Shown here: piece after piece, positions 15,109 through 21,059 of the stretch | How positions within the stretch are numbered: the first letter of the stretch is position 1 | Layout: each line of letters starts with the position of its first letter | Assembly: GCA_002494015.1 (NCBI GenBank) | Contig: DLAR01000055.1 | Location: 1-23,717 of the forward strand | Direction: 5' to 3' | DNA length: 23,717 nucleotides | Source: Porphyromonadaceae bacterium UBA7042 | Lineage (GTDB): Bacteria > Bacteroidota > Bacteroidia > Bacteroidales > Muribaculaceae | Translations under genes and position numbers: made by a program | The notes under the pieces: generated by a model | What the model was told of the DNA's origin: nothing | The model's input: only the letters and a program-made list of their open reading frames with translations | Databases searched by the model: none

Positions 15109-15131
15109 GTTGCGATGTTGCGAAATGAGGA

Positions 15132-17378
15132 TTATTTTATGCGGCGGGCCTTTTTGACGCCGTTAATTTTAAGCATGTTGCGGCAAAGCTGCTCCACGGT
15201 GTCGGTGTTGCTGACCAAGATTCCGAGGTGGCATGTGAAAACCTCGTCACGAGCCTCGATGTTTAGCCGCCTGATGTCTATGTTCAGTGTTGTGGAGATG
15301 AGTCGGGTTAGTTCTTGAAGGATTCCGTGGCGGTCTATGCCCTCGATGACGATGCTTGCGGGGAAGTTTCCGGAGACTTCGTCCCATCGTGTCGCCACGA
15401 TGCGTGGCCCGTAGCTTGCTTTCAGCACTTGGGCGCGCGGACATGTCAGCTCGTGGACTTCGACTTCTCCTTTGTCGTTTATGAAACCCATGACTTCGTC
15501 GCCCGGGATGGGGCGGCAGCAGTCGGCAAATACAAAGTTGGACTCCTTGTCAGAGAATTTCAGGATGTATGTGTTCTTAGTGTTTATTGCGGGTTTTGGG
15601 CGCGAGCCGTCGGTTTCGGCCTGAGGTTCCTGCTCTTTCTTTTTACTGGTTCCGAGGCCGAGGCGGAAGATTTTGGATAGCAGGTTTTTGGCGGTGTTGG
15701 ATGTGTTGGCGTTTAGGTAGTCGTCAATCGAGATTTCGCCTTGTCCGAGTTTGAGGAACAATTCTTCGCGAGAAGCGACGTGGTAGGTGCCGAAAATTTT
15801 GGTCAGCACGTTGTTGTTGAGCGTGATGTTGTTTTCGGCGAGGAATTCGTCAAATATGTTCCGGCCTTTTTCCATGGCGGGCTGCTGTACTTTGCGCAGT
15901 TCCTTTCGCAGTCGTGTGCGGGCTTTGGCAGTGGCAAGGAAGTTGGTCCATTCGGCCTTTGGCGACTGGGACTGTGAAGTGAGCACCTCTACTTGGTCGC
16001 CGCTGTTGAGGCGGTGGCTCAGTGGGACGAGCTTGTGGTTGACTTTTCCGGCAATGCAGTGAGCACCGATTTCGGAGTGCAGGGCAAAGGCAACGTCGAG
16101 CACCGTTGCGCCGGTGGGGAGTGTTATGAGTTCGCCTTTTGGGGTAAAGACGACTATTTCAGAGGAGAACAGGTTTAGTTTCAGCGTGTCGAGAAAGTCG
16201 ATTGCGCTGGGGGTAGGGTCGTCGAGGATGTCTTTGATTGTGCGGAGCCACACGTTGAGTTCGCTTTCTTCGTCGCTTTCCCCGATTTTGTATTTCCAGT
16301 GTGCGGCAAATCCTTTTTCGGCAATTTCGTCCATGCGCCGGCTTCGGATCTGGACTTCGATCCAGTTGCCGTCGGGGCCCATCAGAGTGACGTGCAGGGC
16401 CTGATATCCGTTGGCTTTCGGCGTGCTTATCCAGTCGCGTGTGCGGTCGGGGTGGGGTCGGTAAAGGTCGGTCAGGGCCACATATATCTTATAGCACATC
16501 TCTTTTTCGAGCGCGGGGTCGTCGCAGTCGAAAATGATGCGCATCGCGTAGAGGTCATATACTTCCTCGAATGGAATTTTCTTTGTCTCCATCTTTCGCC
16601 ATATCGAGTAGACTGATTTCAGCCTCGCTTTAGCCTCATATCTGATGCCCATTTCGTCGAGTCGCGCGTGAATCGGGGTGGCGAAGTCGTTGTAGACAGC
16701 CTCGCGCCCCGACTCGCTGTTGCGAATCTGCTCGGAGATGCGAGCATAGGCGTTGGGGTGTTCATATTTGAAGCTGAGGTCTTCGAGTTCGGTCTTTATC
16801 GCAAATAGTCCGAGCCGGTGGGCGAGTGGGGCATATATATATAATGTCTCGCCGGCAATTTTATATTGTTTGTTTGGGGCCATGGAGCCGAGTGTGCGCA
16901 TATTGTGAAGGCGGTCGGCCATCTTGATGAGTACTACCCGGATGTCTTCGCTCATGGTCAGAAGCAGTTTGCGGAAATTTTCGGCCTGAGCAGATGCTTT
17001 GTCGCCGAAGATGCCGCCCGAAATTTTTGTGAGTCCGCTGACGAGCTGTGCGATTTTTTTGCCGAAATGCTGTTCGATGTCTTCGACAGTATAATCGGTG
17101 TCTTCGACCACGTCGTGAAGCAGGGCGGCGCATATCGAGGTTGACCCGAGTCCGATTTCGCGGCTCGCAATTTTTGCAACCGCGATCGGGTGCAGGATAT
17201 ATGGTTCGCCGGAACGGCGGCGAATCCCGGCGTGAGCCTCCTTGGCAAATTTGAAGGCACGCTCGATGATTTCCACTTTTTTGCGGTGATTGCTTCGCAG
17301 ATAGCCGTTAAGCAGGTCGTCAAACTCGCGTTGTATCAACTGATCTTCTTCTTTGGGTGACATTATGTGCTGCTCCAT
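15132..17378 (-). CDS. Bifunctional (p)ppGpp synthetase/hydrolase, RelA/SpoT family (748 aa)
   Basis: Makes and degrades the stringent-response alarmone (p)ppGpp. In order: an HD hydrolase (about 40-200) with H63 (LHPIAVA), HDVVED (88-93) and KMADRLHNMRTL (152-163); a synthetase domain (about 245-365) with RLKSVYSIWRKM, YDLYAMRII, YQALHVTLMG and EVQIRS; a TGS domain (about 407-468); a conserved cysteine/histidine-type segment (ADCCRPIPGDEV); and a C-terminal ACT domain (last 75 or so residues). Both catalytic domains look intact, so I call it bifunctional. The reading frame is open up to 17618, but that stretch runs through the tRNA-Pro gene on the other strand and is AT-rich noise. I therefore start at the ATG at 17378 (MEQHIMSPKEEDQ), giving the family's usual length. 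It is the first gene of the minus-strand array. Confidence 0.95.
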   Translation of the reverse strand: MEQHIMSPKEEDQLIQREFDDLLNGYLRSNHRKKVEIIERAFKFAKEAHAGIRRRSGEPYILHPIAVAKIASREIGLGSTSICAALLHDVVEDTDYTVEDIEQHFGKKIAQLVSGLTKISGGIFGDKASAQAENFRKLLLTMSEDIRVVLIKMADRLHNMRTLGSMAPNKQYKIAGETLYIYAPLAHRLGLFAIKTELEDLSFKYEHPNAYARISEQIRNSESGREAVYNDFATPIHARLDEMGIRYEAKARLKSVYSIWRKMETKKIPFEEVYDLYAMRIIFDCDDPALEKEMCYKIYVALTDLYRPHPDRTRDWISTPKANGYQALHVTLMGPDGNWIEVQIRSRRMDEIAEKGFAAHWKYKIGESDEESELNVWLRTIKDILDDPTPSAIDFLDTLKLNLFSSEIVVFTPKGELITLPTGATVLDVAFALHSEIGAHCIAGKVNHKLVPLSHRLNSGDQVEVLTSQSQSPKAEWTNFLATAKARTRLRKELRKVQQPAMEKGRNIFDEFLAENNITLNNNVLTKIFGTYHVASREELFLKLGQGEISIDDYLNANTSNTAKNLLSKIFRLGLGTSKKKEQEPQAETDGSRPKPAINTKNTYILKFSDKESNFVFADCCRPIPGDEVMGFINDKGEVEVHELTCPRAQVLKASYGPRIVATRWDEVSGNFPASIVIEGIDRHGILQELTRLISTTLNIDIRRLNIEARDEVFTCHLGILVSNTDTVEQLCRNMLKINGVKKARRIK

Positions 17379-17401
17379 GATCCAGATGGTGTCTTTGGTG
17401 T

Positions 17402-17419
17402 CTAATTTTACAAAATTAG
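17402..17419. promoter_or_regulatory. Palindrome overlapping a -7 box upstream of rel
   Basis: CTAATTTT and AAAATTAG form a perfect 8-bp inverted repeat around a 2-nt centre. On the minus strand positions 17418-17411 read TAATTTTG, matching the -7 consensus, 33 bp before the rel start codon. No good -33 box is present at standard spacing. A palindrome sitting on the -7 box suggests an operator, but its AT-rich make-up raises the odds of coincidence. Confidence 0.4.
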
Positions 17420-17479
17420 TGACAATTCCCGAAACATGGGTAATAAAATTCGAGAAAATGAAAAAGATGCTGAAAAATT

Positions 17480-17509
17480 TTTGGAAAATAAAAAATATGA
17501 CTAACTTTG
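17480..17509 (+). promoter_or_regulatory. Promoter of the tRNA-Pro gene
   Basis: TTTG (17480-17483), an 18-bp spacer and TAACTTTG (17502-17509) match the Bacteroidetes TTTG/TAnnTTTG primary promoter, with a slightly short spacer. It sits 17 bp before the tRNA 5' end, giving a very short precursor leader. The -7 region and what follows recur before the tRNA at the window end. Confidence 0.75.
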
Positions 17510-17526
17510 CAGTCGCAAAACTGTTG

Positions 17527-17599
17527 CGGGGTGTAGCACAGTTGGCAGCGCGCCACGTTCGGGACGTGGAGGTCGGAAGTTCGAGTCTTCTCACCCCGA
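17527..17599 (+). tRNA. tRNA-Pro (anticodon CGG)
   Basis: Read by eye as a 73-nt cloverleaf. The 7-bp acceptor stem is CGGGGTG with CACCCCG and discriminator A. The D-arm is GCAC...GCGC with one mismatch. The anticodon stem CCACG/CGTGG encloses loop TTCGGGA, giving anticodon CGG, which reads proline CCG codons. The T-arm is GGAAG/CTTCT around TTCGAGT. The acceptor sequence and G37 fit bacterial tRNA-Pro. The 3' CCA is not encoded and must be added after transcription, as usual in Bacteroidetes. It has its own promoter and terminator and is divergent from rel. Confidence 0.95.
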
Positions 17600-17607
17600 C
17601 ATCACAG

Positions 17608-17650
17608 AACAACCTCACAGGTCTAAAGCCTGTGAGGTTGTTGCTTTATT
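17608..17650 (+). terminator. Intrinsic terminator of the tRNA-Pro gene
   Basis: A perfect 14-bp inverted repeat, AACAACCTCACAGG (17608-17621) with its complement at 17629-17642, around a 7-nt loop. A T-rich tail GCTTTATT follows on the plus strand. The minus-strand flank lacks a T run, so it mainly serves the tRNA transcript, though it may also limit read-through from the convergent sigma factor gene. Confidence 0.85.
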
Positions 17651-17744
17651 GTTATACTAAAATGCCCTCTTGCGAGGTCGGGCCGAGAGCCTTGTTGTGT
17701 CAATGCTTGTCGTTTTGAACTTTCATCCATCGCGGGTGGCGGGC

Positions 17745-18248
17745 TCAGCGATAGTCGGCAAAGCGTGACTGCAACTTCTTGCGGGCGAAAAAGATGCGGC
17801 TCTTGACGGTTCCGAGAGGTAGACACATCTTTTCGGCGATTTCATTGTATTTGTATCCGGCGACATGCATCGAGAAGGGGATGCGGTACTCGTCGGGGAA
17901 TGAGTTGATGGCGGCAGAGATTTCACCGGCGTTGCAGGAGCCTTCGGGAGATTCGATTCCCGATTCTTGTGACAGGCTCAGGTGGTAGAGGTCGTCGGTC
18001 TGGTCGATGATTGTCGCGCTGCGCACAACTTTGCGGTAGTTGTTGATGAATATATTGCGCATGATGGTGAACACCCAGCCTTTGAAGTTGGTGTTGTCGA
18101 CATACTTGTCTTCGTTGTCAAGCGCTTTGAGCGTTGTGTCCTGAAGCAGGTCGTAGGCGTTGTCACGGTTGGAAGTCAGCATGTAGGCGAAGTTCAGAAG
18201 ATTGCTCTGAAGACTCATCAGCTTTGTTTGAAATTCCTTGGATCCCAT
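17745..18248 (-). CDS. ECF-type RNA polymerase sigma factor (167 aa)
   Basis: Alternative sigma factor of the ECF group. Region 2 spans about residues 12-75, with YDLLQDTTLKAL (32-43) and FKGWVFTIMRNIFINNYRK (55-73), the core-binding and -10-recognition helices. A short acidic linker (80-108) leads to region 4 (about 110-163), with FPDEYRIPFSMHVAGYKYNEIAEKM and the recognition helix LPLGTVKSRIFFARKKL (143-159). Length is normal. No anti-sigma gene is next to it: the downstream side is the tRNA terminator and the upstream side is a 442-bp spacer followed by a divergent gene. Control is therefore likely transcriptional, or by a partner elsewhere. The ATG at 18248 fits the upstream -7 box at 18307-18314 with a leader of roughly 50 nt. 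Confidence 0.93.
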   Translation of the reverse strand: MGSKEFQTKLMSLQSNLLNFAYMLTSNRDNAYDLLQDTTLKALDNEDKYVDNTNFKGWVFTIMRNIFINNYRKVVRSATIIDQTDDLYHLSLSQESGIESPEGSCNAGEISAAINSFPDEYRIPFSMHVAGYKYNEIAEKMCLPLGTVKSRIFFARKKLQSRFADYR

Positions 18249-18306
18249 GATGTTTTGATGTTAGAAAGTTGAACGTTTCAGTTGACTTTAGTTCTGTTGA
18301 ACAATC

Positions 18307-18338
18307 CAAAGTTAATGAAATGAAGACTGGGACTGAAA
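18307..18338 (-). promoter_or_regulatory. Promoter of the ECF sigma factor gene
   Basis: On the minus strand positions 18314-18307 read TAACTTTG, a perfect -7 box identical to those of both tRNA genes here. Twenty base pairs upstream lies TTTC (18338-18335), one mismatch from the TTTG -33 box. This suggests transcription by the housekeeping sigma factor rather than strict autoregulation. Confidence 0.55.
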
Positions 18339-18362
18339 TATGCTGGGTAAAATATCTATAAA

Positions 18363-18380
18363 AAGTTACAAATAAGTTAC
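18363..18380. repeat. Direct repeat AAGTTAC x2 with 11-bp period
   Basis: AAGTTAC at 18363-18369 and again at 18374-18380, one helical turn apart, lying about 25 bp upstream of the sigma gene's -33 position. That placement would suit an activator site. Related GTTAC/GTAAC words occur at 18441-18466. Confidence 0.4.
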
Positions 18381-18440
18381 TGAGTTGTGTAATAGGTTGA
18401 TGGTCAGATGTTTTATTGTACTGAATTGGTGTTGCAAAAT

Positions 18441-18466
18441 TGTTACAGCGAAACAATGGTGTAACA
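18441..18466. repeat. Inverted repeat TGTTAC-N14-GTAACA in the divergent spacer
   Basis: Six-base arms at 18441-18446 and 18461-18466. The arms share the GTTAC core with the direct repeat at 18363-18380, hinting at one regulator binding several sites between the sigma factor gene and the coiled-coil/zapA operon. The arms are short, so this is only suggestive. Confidence 0.3.
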
Positions 18467-18500
18467 TTTGTGTCATCGCTAACAGGCTGAATTAGAGTTG

Positions 18501-18529
18501 GCCGGCTGGCGCATGGAGGCGCCGTCGGC
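18501..18529. other. Strong GC-rich hairpin in the sigma/zapA spacer
   Basis: GCCGGC-T-GGCGC pairs with GCGCC-GTCGGC around a 6-nt loop ATGGAG: 11 pairs, one of them G-T, with a single bulged T at 18507. It is immediately followed by two copies of GCACTTTGG (18528-18536 and 18539-18547) with an 11-bp period. There is no T run on either side, so it is not a standard terminator. It stands out in an otherwise AT-rich spacer. I find no credible coding sequence in 18249-18690. Confidence 0.5.
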
Positions 18530-18665
18530 ACTTTGGCAGCACTTTGGGCATCTTGTGCGGTCTCATTGGTTCTCTCTAAAATCGGCCGATATGCGTGGTG
18601 ATGAATCCTCGCAGATTCTTGAAAATTTTTTATCTTTAATTGGTGGTGGAATGAAAAAAAAATGT

Positions 18666-18673
18666 TACTTTTG
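18666..18673 (+). promoter_or_regulatory. -7 box for the coiled-coil/zapA operon
   Basis: TACTTTTG matches TAnnTTTG and ends 17 bp before the chosen ATG at 18691. Upstream TTGG (18640-18643) is a weak -33 at 22-bp spacing. Because transcription should start near 18680, the in-frame GTG at 18673 cannot be the translation start. Confidence 0.5.
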
Positions 18674-18690
18674 TGAAAATTTGGAAAAGA

Positions 18691-18984
18691 ATGGCCGTCG
18701 ATCTTCAAGAACGTATCGATAAAATAAGGGTCAAAGCAGGTCTGCTGACTGAGCGTTATGACCTTTTGCGGCAAGGCAAACTTGCTGCTGATGAACGTGT
18801 TGAAGAATTGACACGCCGGCTTGATGCGGCACAGCGCGAAATATCCGACTTGCGCCGACAGGTAGAATACCTCCGTGTCGCCTCGGTAGTCGCTCCCGAC
18901 CACCGGGATGTCGAGAAGGCAAGGACATTCATTTCAGGTTTAGTGCGGGAAATCGACAACTGCATCACCCGATTAACTCAATGA
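18691..18984 (+). CDS. Small coiled-coil protein upstream of zapA (97 aa)
   Basis: Almost entirely helical. Residues about 3-62 form a heptad-rich coiled coil (LQERIDKIRVKAGLLTERY, then ERVEELTRRLDAAQREI), followed by a short break (VVAPDHRD) and a terminal helix with TFISGLVREIDNCITRL (79-95). There is no signal or membrane segment. It ends 4 bp before the zapA ATG, so the two are very likely translated together. Size, coiled-coil nature and position suggest a ZapB-like partner that bridges or modulates ZapA at the Z-ring. This is inference, since I see no sequence identity to proteobacterial ZapB. Start chosen at ATG 18691 because the alternative GTG lies inside the promoter. Confidence 0.8.
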   Translation: MAVDLQERIDKIRVKAGLLTERYDLLRQGKLAADERVEELTRRLDAAQREISDLRRQVEYLRVASVVAPDHRDVEKARTFISGLVREIDNCITRLTQ

Positions 18985-18988
18985 TGCA

Positions 18989-19285
18989 ATGAGAGATAAA
19001 CTGAATATAACGATACGCATCGCCGACCAGCCTCGCATGTATCTTTCGATTCCTCCCGAGGAAGAAGAAGTCGTGCGTCGCGCCGAGGCCAATATCAACG
19101 AGCTTTGGCGCAACTGGACCAAGCGGTTTAAAGATAAGACCCATGGAGAAATTCTCGCAATGGTCGCATTCCGGTTTGCGCAGCTCTATTTTGACAATGA
19201 GGCGCGTGTGGCCGAAGTGGAGTCACTCCTTGCCACGCTTGAAAAAGACCTTGACGAGCGGCTGCTTGGAGTGGAGGCTGACTGA
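18989..19285 (+). CDS. zapA: Cell division protein ZapA (98 aa)
   Basis: Z-ring-associated protein that bundles FtsZ filaments at midcell. The N-terminal globular head (1-50) has the typical beginning KLNITIRIADQPRMYLSIPPEEEEVVRRAEANINELW. The C-terminal half is a coiled coil (about 55-95), with the conserved KTHGEILAMVAFRFAQLYFD segment (50-69) and an acidic end. Length matches the family. It follows the coiled-coil partner gene by 4 bp. Immediately downstream comes a 220-bp non-coding stretch and then rny. Confidence 0.92.
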   Translation: MRDKLNITIRIADQPRMYLSIPPEEEEVVRRAEANINELWRNWTKRFKDKTHGEILAMVAFRFAQLYFDNEARVAEVESLLATLEKDLDERLLGVEAD

Positions 19286-19287
19286 TG

Positions 19288-19468
19288 ATGCCGACATGCT
19301 TTCCATGGCTGCCGGAATCGATGCCATGATTCAGCGATATCATTGATGTTGTAATGGTTTCCTCGCCCCTAAAGAGACGAGAACCGTATTTCTGCACGAC
19401 CTGTTTTTCTTTGATCACGCAGCCTGTCGTGGCTGCCATGATAGGATGCATGGGCCGTGTGATTTTTT
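19288..19468 (+). ncRNA. Candidate structured small RNA, possibly 6S RNA (ssrS)
   Basis: The 220-bp gap between zapA and rny has no credible gene but has RNA-like features. CATGGCTGCC (19304-19313) pairs with GGCTGCCATG (19431-19440) with one T-T mismatch. CATGC (19295-19299) pairs with GCATG (19448-19452), extended by GCC/GGC. TATCAT (19338-19343) can instead pair with ATGATA (19438-19443). A T6 run (19463-19468) closes the region. The result is one long hairpin with large internal openings, the shape of 6S RNA. Short words such as CCCCT, TATTTC and GCAGCCTG occur in the same order as in E. coli 6S, which also lies directly after zapA (from memory). The ends are uncertain; no Rfam model was run. 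Confidence 0.45.
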
Positions 19469-19505
19469 ATTAACATATTTAACTGTAACTTCCTAAAAGT
19501 AACAA

Positions 19506-21047
19506 ATGGTCATATTATTTTATCTATGTGCCGCTTTAATCGGGGCTGCGATTGGCGTCACAATAATCTTGCTGACACAGAAAATCACGGCGCGTTCACA
19601 AGCCAAAAATATCGTTGACGAGGCTGAACGCGAGGCCGAAGTAATCGTTAAAAACAAGTTGCTGGAGGCCCGCGAGGAGGAACTCCGCATCAAGACCGAG
19701 GCTGAAAAGCAGGCCAACCAACGGTTGCAGCGCGTCCAGAACGAGGAGTCTAAAATCAAGCAGCGCCAGAACCAGCTCAACCAGCAGCAGAGCGAGAACG
19801 CCAAGCAGCGTAACGAGAACGAGCAGACCCGTCAAAGTCTTGAAACACAGATGGCTGCGCTTGAAAACCGCAAGGAGGAGGTGGAACGCCTGCGTCGCAC
19901 CGCCCAAGACACCCTTGAACACATCTCGGGCCTGTCAAGCGAGGAGGCCAAGGAGAAGCTTATCGAGTCGTTGCGCGACGAGGCCAAGACGGCTGCCGCA
20001 TCCTATATCAACGACATCATGGACGAGGCCAAGATGACCGCCAACAAGGAGGCCAAACGCATTGTAGTCCAGTCGATTCAGCGACTTGCCACCGAGACGG
20101 CGATTGAAAACTCGGTAACAGTCTTCCACATTGATTCCGACGAAATCAAGGGCCGCATCATCGGCCGCGAGGGCCGCAACATCCGCGCTCTTGAGGCCGC
20201 CACCGGTATCGAGATTATAGTCGACGACACCCCCGAGGCGATTGTCCTCTCGGGTTTTGACCCTGTGCGCCGCGAGATTGCACGCCTTGCCCTGCATCAG
20301 CTTGTGGCTGACGGCCGCATTCACCCCGCCCGCATCGAGGAGGTGGTTGCGAAGGTGCGCAAGCAGATCGAGGAGGAAATCGTCGAAACCGGCAAGCGCA
20401 CAGCCATCGACCTCGGTATCCACGGACTGCACCCCGACCTTATCCGCCTTGTCGGCAAGATGAAATACCGTTCGAGCTACGGCCAGAACCTGTTGCAGCA
20501 CTCGCGCGAGACTGCCAACCTCTGTGCCATCATGGCATCGGAACTCGGCCTCAACCCCAAGAAGGCCCGTCGTGCCGGATTGCTCCACGACATCGGCAAG
20601 GTGCCCGACGAGGAACCCGAGCTGCCCCACGCTCTCCTCGGCATGAAACTTGCCGAGAAATACAAGGAGAAACCTGAAATCTGCAATGCAATCGGCGCCC
20701 ACCACGACGAAATCGAGCAGACAACGCTGCTTGCTCCGATTGTGCAGGTGTGTGACGCTATTTCGGGCGCCCGCCCCGGTGCCCGCCGCGAAATAGTCGA
20801 GGCATATATCAAGCGTCTGAACGACCTTGAGCAGCTCGCCCTTTCCTATCCCGGCGTTATAAAGACCTATGCCATTCAGGCCGGTCGCGAATTGCGCGTT
20901 ATTGTCGGAGCCGATAAGATTGACGATGTCGAGACCGAAAAACTGTCGGGTGAAATCGCCAAGCGCATTCAGGACGAGATGACATATCCCGGACAGGTTA
21001 AGATTACCGTCATCCGCGAGACCCGTTCGGTAAGTTTTGCCAAATAA
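19506..21047 (+). CDS. rny: Ribonuclease Y (513 aa)
   Basis: Membrane-anchored endoribonuclease that starts mRNA decay. In order: an N-terminal transmembrane helix (about 3-24); a long charged coiled coil (30-180, rich in E, K, Q and R); a KH RNA-binding domain with GRIIGREGRNIRALE (217-231); and an HD catalytic domain (about 325-425) with H332, HDIGK (361-365), H375, H399-H400 and D417 (VCDAISGARPGARRE). The C-terminal part has GRELRVIVGADKI and SGEIAKRIQDEMTYPGQVKITVIRE, typical of the family. All HD residues are intact and the length is standard. The PSP1/RicT-like gene follows after 12 bp. The ATG at 19506 puts the membrane anchor at the very N-terminus, as expected. Confidence 0.97.
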   Translation: MVILFYLCAALIGAAIGVTIILLTQKITARSQAKNIVDEAEREAEVIVKNKLLEAREEELRIKTEAEKQANQRLQRVQNEESKIKQRQNQLNQQQSENAKQRNENEQTRQSLETQMAALENRKEEVERLRRTAQDTLEHISGLSSEEAKEKLIESLRDEAKTAAASYINDIMDEAKMTANKEAKRIVVQSIQRLATETAIENSVTVFHIDSDEIKGRIIGREGRNIRALEAATGIEIIVDDTPEAIVLSGFDPVRREIARLALHQLVADGRIHPARIEEVVAKVRKQIEEEIVETGKRTAIDLGIHGLHPDLIRLVGKMKYRSSYGQNLLQHSRETANLCAIMASELGLNPKKARRAGLLHDIGKVPDEEPELPHALLGMKLAEKYKEKPEICNAIGAHHDEIEQTTLLAPIVQVCDAISGARPGARREIVEAYIKRLNDLEQLALSYPGVIKTYAIQAGRELRVIVGADKIDDVETEKLSGEIAKRIQDEMTYPGQVKITVIRETRSVSFAK

Positions 21048-21059
21048 CGATTGCGGCCT

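Noticed and set aside
18673..18690. GTG start six codons upstream for the coiled-coil protein
   Set aside because: The codon overlaps the last base of the -7 box TACTTTTG, so it would lie upstream of the transcription start.
18498..18722. 74-codon plus-strand frame in the sigma/zapA spacer
   Set aside because: It contains the hairpin and the zapA operon promoter, has no supporting promoter of its own and looks like non-coding sequence.
18163..18903. 246-codon minus-strand open frame spanning the sigma factor start, spacer and the coiled-coil gene
   Set aside because: It runs through promoter and spacer DNA, overlaps two real genes in other frames and has no domain signature.
19143..19346. 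67-codon frame overlapping the zapA end and the candidate small RNA
   Set aside because: Out of frame with zapA and enters the structured region; no start context or homology visible.
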